From the NCBI GenBank assembly GCA_900552125.1, contig URYK01000041.1:1-23448 (forward strand): a stretch of DNA of 23,448 bases, read 5' to 3'. The DNA comes from an uncultured Solobacterium sp. (GTDB taxonomy: Bacteria > Bacillota_I > Bacilli_A > Erysipelotrichales > Erysipelotrichaceae). Made by a program: the position numbers and the translations under genes. The notes beneath the pieces were generated by a model. The model did no database searches. It was given only the letters and a program-made list of their open reading frames with translations, and was not told where the DNA came from. Below are positions 22,519 to 23,448 of this stretch, piece by piece. Each line of letters begins with the position of its first letter. Positions within the stretch are counted from its first letter, which is position 1.

Positions 22519-22571
22519 AAAATCAAAGTATGTTTTAAATGATTATCATCAACACAACCTTAAACTAAATA

Positions 22572-23157
22572 TTAAATAGCCTTGCATATAGGCTTCTTTT
22601 CTTTTGCTTTTTCTTCATATAGATTTTGTAAATCTTTATTCCAGTCACTCTCCAATGTAGGGAAATCCTCTATTACATTCTTTATTCTATGGAAAGGTTT
22701 AACAAATTCTTTAAATTCATTTGCTGCCTTTACTCCTGCATTGTCATTATCTGAAGCTAATATTATCGTATCAATATTTTGATTGATGTTGGGTCGTGCA
22801 AGATAGTTGATTCGGAATGTTTCGTTCATTACATTGCAACTATCGCTTGCCTGAACATTAAAATCTATTTCATGTCCCTGCTGTTTTTATATGACACATA
22901 GGACAGCCCATCAATAAATGCTTTGGTCAGAACCAGTTTTTTTGTATTAGGATTCAATTCATTTCAATATAAAAGCCTGTCAATTTATTTCCTCCACCGA
23001 CATTCTCTCTGAAGCCTTAATAAGTTGACCTTAAAACGCCCCAACGATATTACCTTTATAGTTGGTGTATGCAAATACAAAGTTTTCCTTTGTTATCCAT
23101 GAATATCTTTACATCATCTAATATAACTTTTTACAAGATCTATATCATTTTTTTCTT
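22572..23157 (-). pseudogene. Broken DUF3991/TOPRIM-type gene of a mobile element
   Basis: The C-terminal part is an open 85-codon stretch with IDTIILASDNDNAGVKAANE, a TOPRIM DxDxAG-type motif (DNDNAG). Upstream, across several frame changes and stops, come KLVLTKAFIDGLSYVSYKN, then FVFAYTNYKGNIVGAF and NDIDLVKSYIR, in the order expected for DUF3991/TOPRIM proteins carried by conjugative and mobilisable elements. These act in element DNA processing. At least four frame or stop lesions are present, so it is a relic. Its upstream end joins directly to a tnpA start. Confidence 0.6.
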
Positions 23158-23229
23158 TCATTTAGGTATTATTACAATATAATATTTACAAACGTAGCTA
23201 GTGTGTGATAATGTTTCTGTGTCATTCAT
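23158..23229 (-). pseudogene. IS200/IS605 tnpA, first 23 codons only
   Basis: MNDTETLSHTSYVCKYYIV followed by IIPK and a stop matches the start of TnpA transposases of the IS200/IS605 family, whose N-terminus typically reads SLSHTxWxCKYHxVFxPKYRR. The catalytic HUH and Tyr regions are absent. GGGGGTG lies about 7 bases before the ATG. The fragment runs straight into the DUF3991/TOPRIM relic, indicating a deletion junction near 23158. Confidence 0.65.
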
Positions 23230-23340
23230 TAAGACAGCACCCCCTGTTATCTTTTACTGTGATCGCCAAATCAACAGTATTATATCATGAGGTGTTTTTT
23301 TCTTTCAGTGAAACCCTGACCACACGCATAGCACGTGGTA
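23230..23340 (-). mobile_element. Left-end remnant of an IS200/IS605 element
   Basis: Upstream of the tnpA fragment is the kind of structured leader seen at IS200/IS605 left ends. An imperfect hairpin (ACCAC...GTGGT, 23319-23339) is followed by an A-rich spacer, a TATAAT box near 23280 and a second imperfect pairing over GATAACAGGGGGTGCTGTC that could mask the ribosome binding site. The exact end cannot be fixed. Confidence 0.45.
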
Positions 23341-23354
23341 TTTACAATTATAAG

Positions 23355-23382
23355 AAAAAACTCGCAACTTTTCAGTTACGAG
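23355..23382 (-). terminator. Terminator of the second tRNA-Gly
   Basis: CTCGTAACT and AGTTGCGAG (one G-U pair) close a GAAA tetraloop, followed by TTTTTT on the minus strand. It lies 14 bases past the tRNA CCA end. Confidence 0.9.
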
Positions 23383-23395
23383 CATTGTTTTTAAA

Positions 23396-23448
23396 TGGAG
23401 CGGATGATGAGAATCGAACTCACGTAGTCAGCTTGGAAGGCTGAAGTT
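23396..23448 (-). tRNA. tRNA-Gly (TCC), second copy, cut by window end
   Basis: The visible 53 bases are identical to 18646-18698: the CCA end, 3' acceptor strand, T arm and complete anticodon arm with TCC. The 5' portion lies outside the window, so it cannot be told whether the gene is whole. A good terminator directly downstream suggests a working gene. Confidence 0.85.

Noticed and set aside
23205..23444. Plus-strand open frame of 79 codons ending near the window edge
   Set aside because: It runs antisense through the IS200 left end, a terminator and the tRNA-Gly gene; its C-terminal residues are just the reverse of the tRNA.
1..23448. CRISPR array, rRNA, prophage structural genes or origin of replication
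   Set aside because: No regularly spaced repeats, rRNA sequence, phage structural motifs or DnaA-box clusters were seen.

Overview
This window is AT-rich chromosomal DNA from a low-GC Bacillota. AGGAGG-type ribosome binding sites, TATAAT -10 boxes, tRNA genes with encoded CCA, a split transketolase and VanRS-like signalling point to a gut Firmicute. Erysipelotrichales is my best guess, by inference only, since no rRNA or other marker is present.

Layout. (1) 94-3049, minus strand: PAP2-type membrane phosphatase, UDP-galactopyranose mutase (glf) and a family 2 glycosyltransferase, a small envelope-glycan set. (2) 3302-5957, minus: ACT protein (UPF0237), PFL-like protein (UPF0210) and a coiled-coil protein in one operon from a strong promoter. 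(3) 5995-10558: a leftward signalling operon (response regulator, canonical VanS-like kinase, second kinase lacking the phosphoacceptor histidine, orphan 172-aa protein) facing a membrane-anchored serine D,D-carboxypeptidase. Direct repeats that look like a response-regulator site lie between them. (4) 10570-16776: lipoprotein, split transketolase, Tex and a Qnr-sized pentapeptide-repeat protein. (5) 16778-18801: peptidase T, a ferritin-like DUF2383 protein, tRNA-Gly(TCC) and tRNA-Lys(TTT).

(6) 18802-23448 is an accessory region bracketed by two copies of tRNA-Gly(TCC); the right copy is cut by the window end. It holds a small membrane protein, decayed gene relics, a BlaI-like repressor, a BlaR1/MecR1-like M56 membrane protease, a 70-aa secreted peptide, and a separately promoted pair (62-aa exported peptide and 66-aa two-helix membrane protein). 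An identical 16-bp half-site, GTAAATATTTTTTTAT or its complement, abuts the -35 box of the promoter for the peptide pair and of a divergent leftward promoter beside the repressor gene. To the right lie a decayed M56 fragment, a broken DUF3991/TOPRIM-type gene and an IS200/IS605 tnpA start, all next to the second tRNA-Gly.

The two most interesting points are this BlaI/M56-controlled small-peptide cassette and the tandem kinase pair in which the second kinase has Gln in place of the H-box His. Functions are assigned by motif recognition alone; no database search was run.
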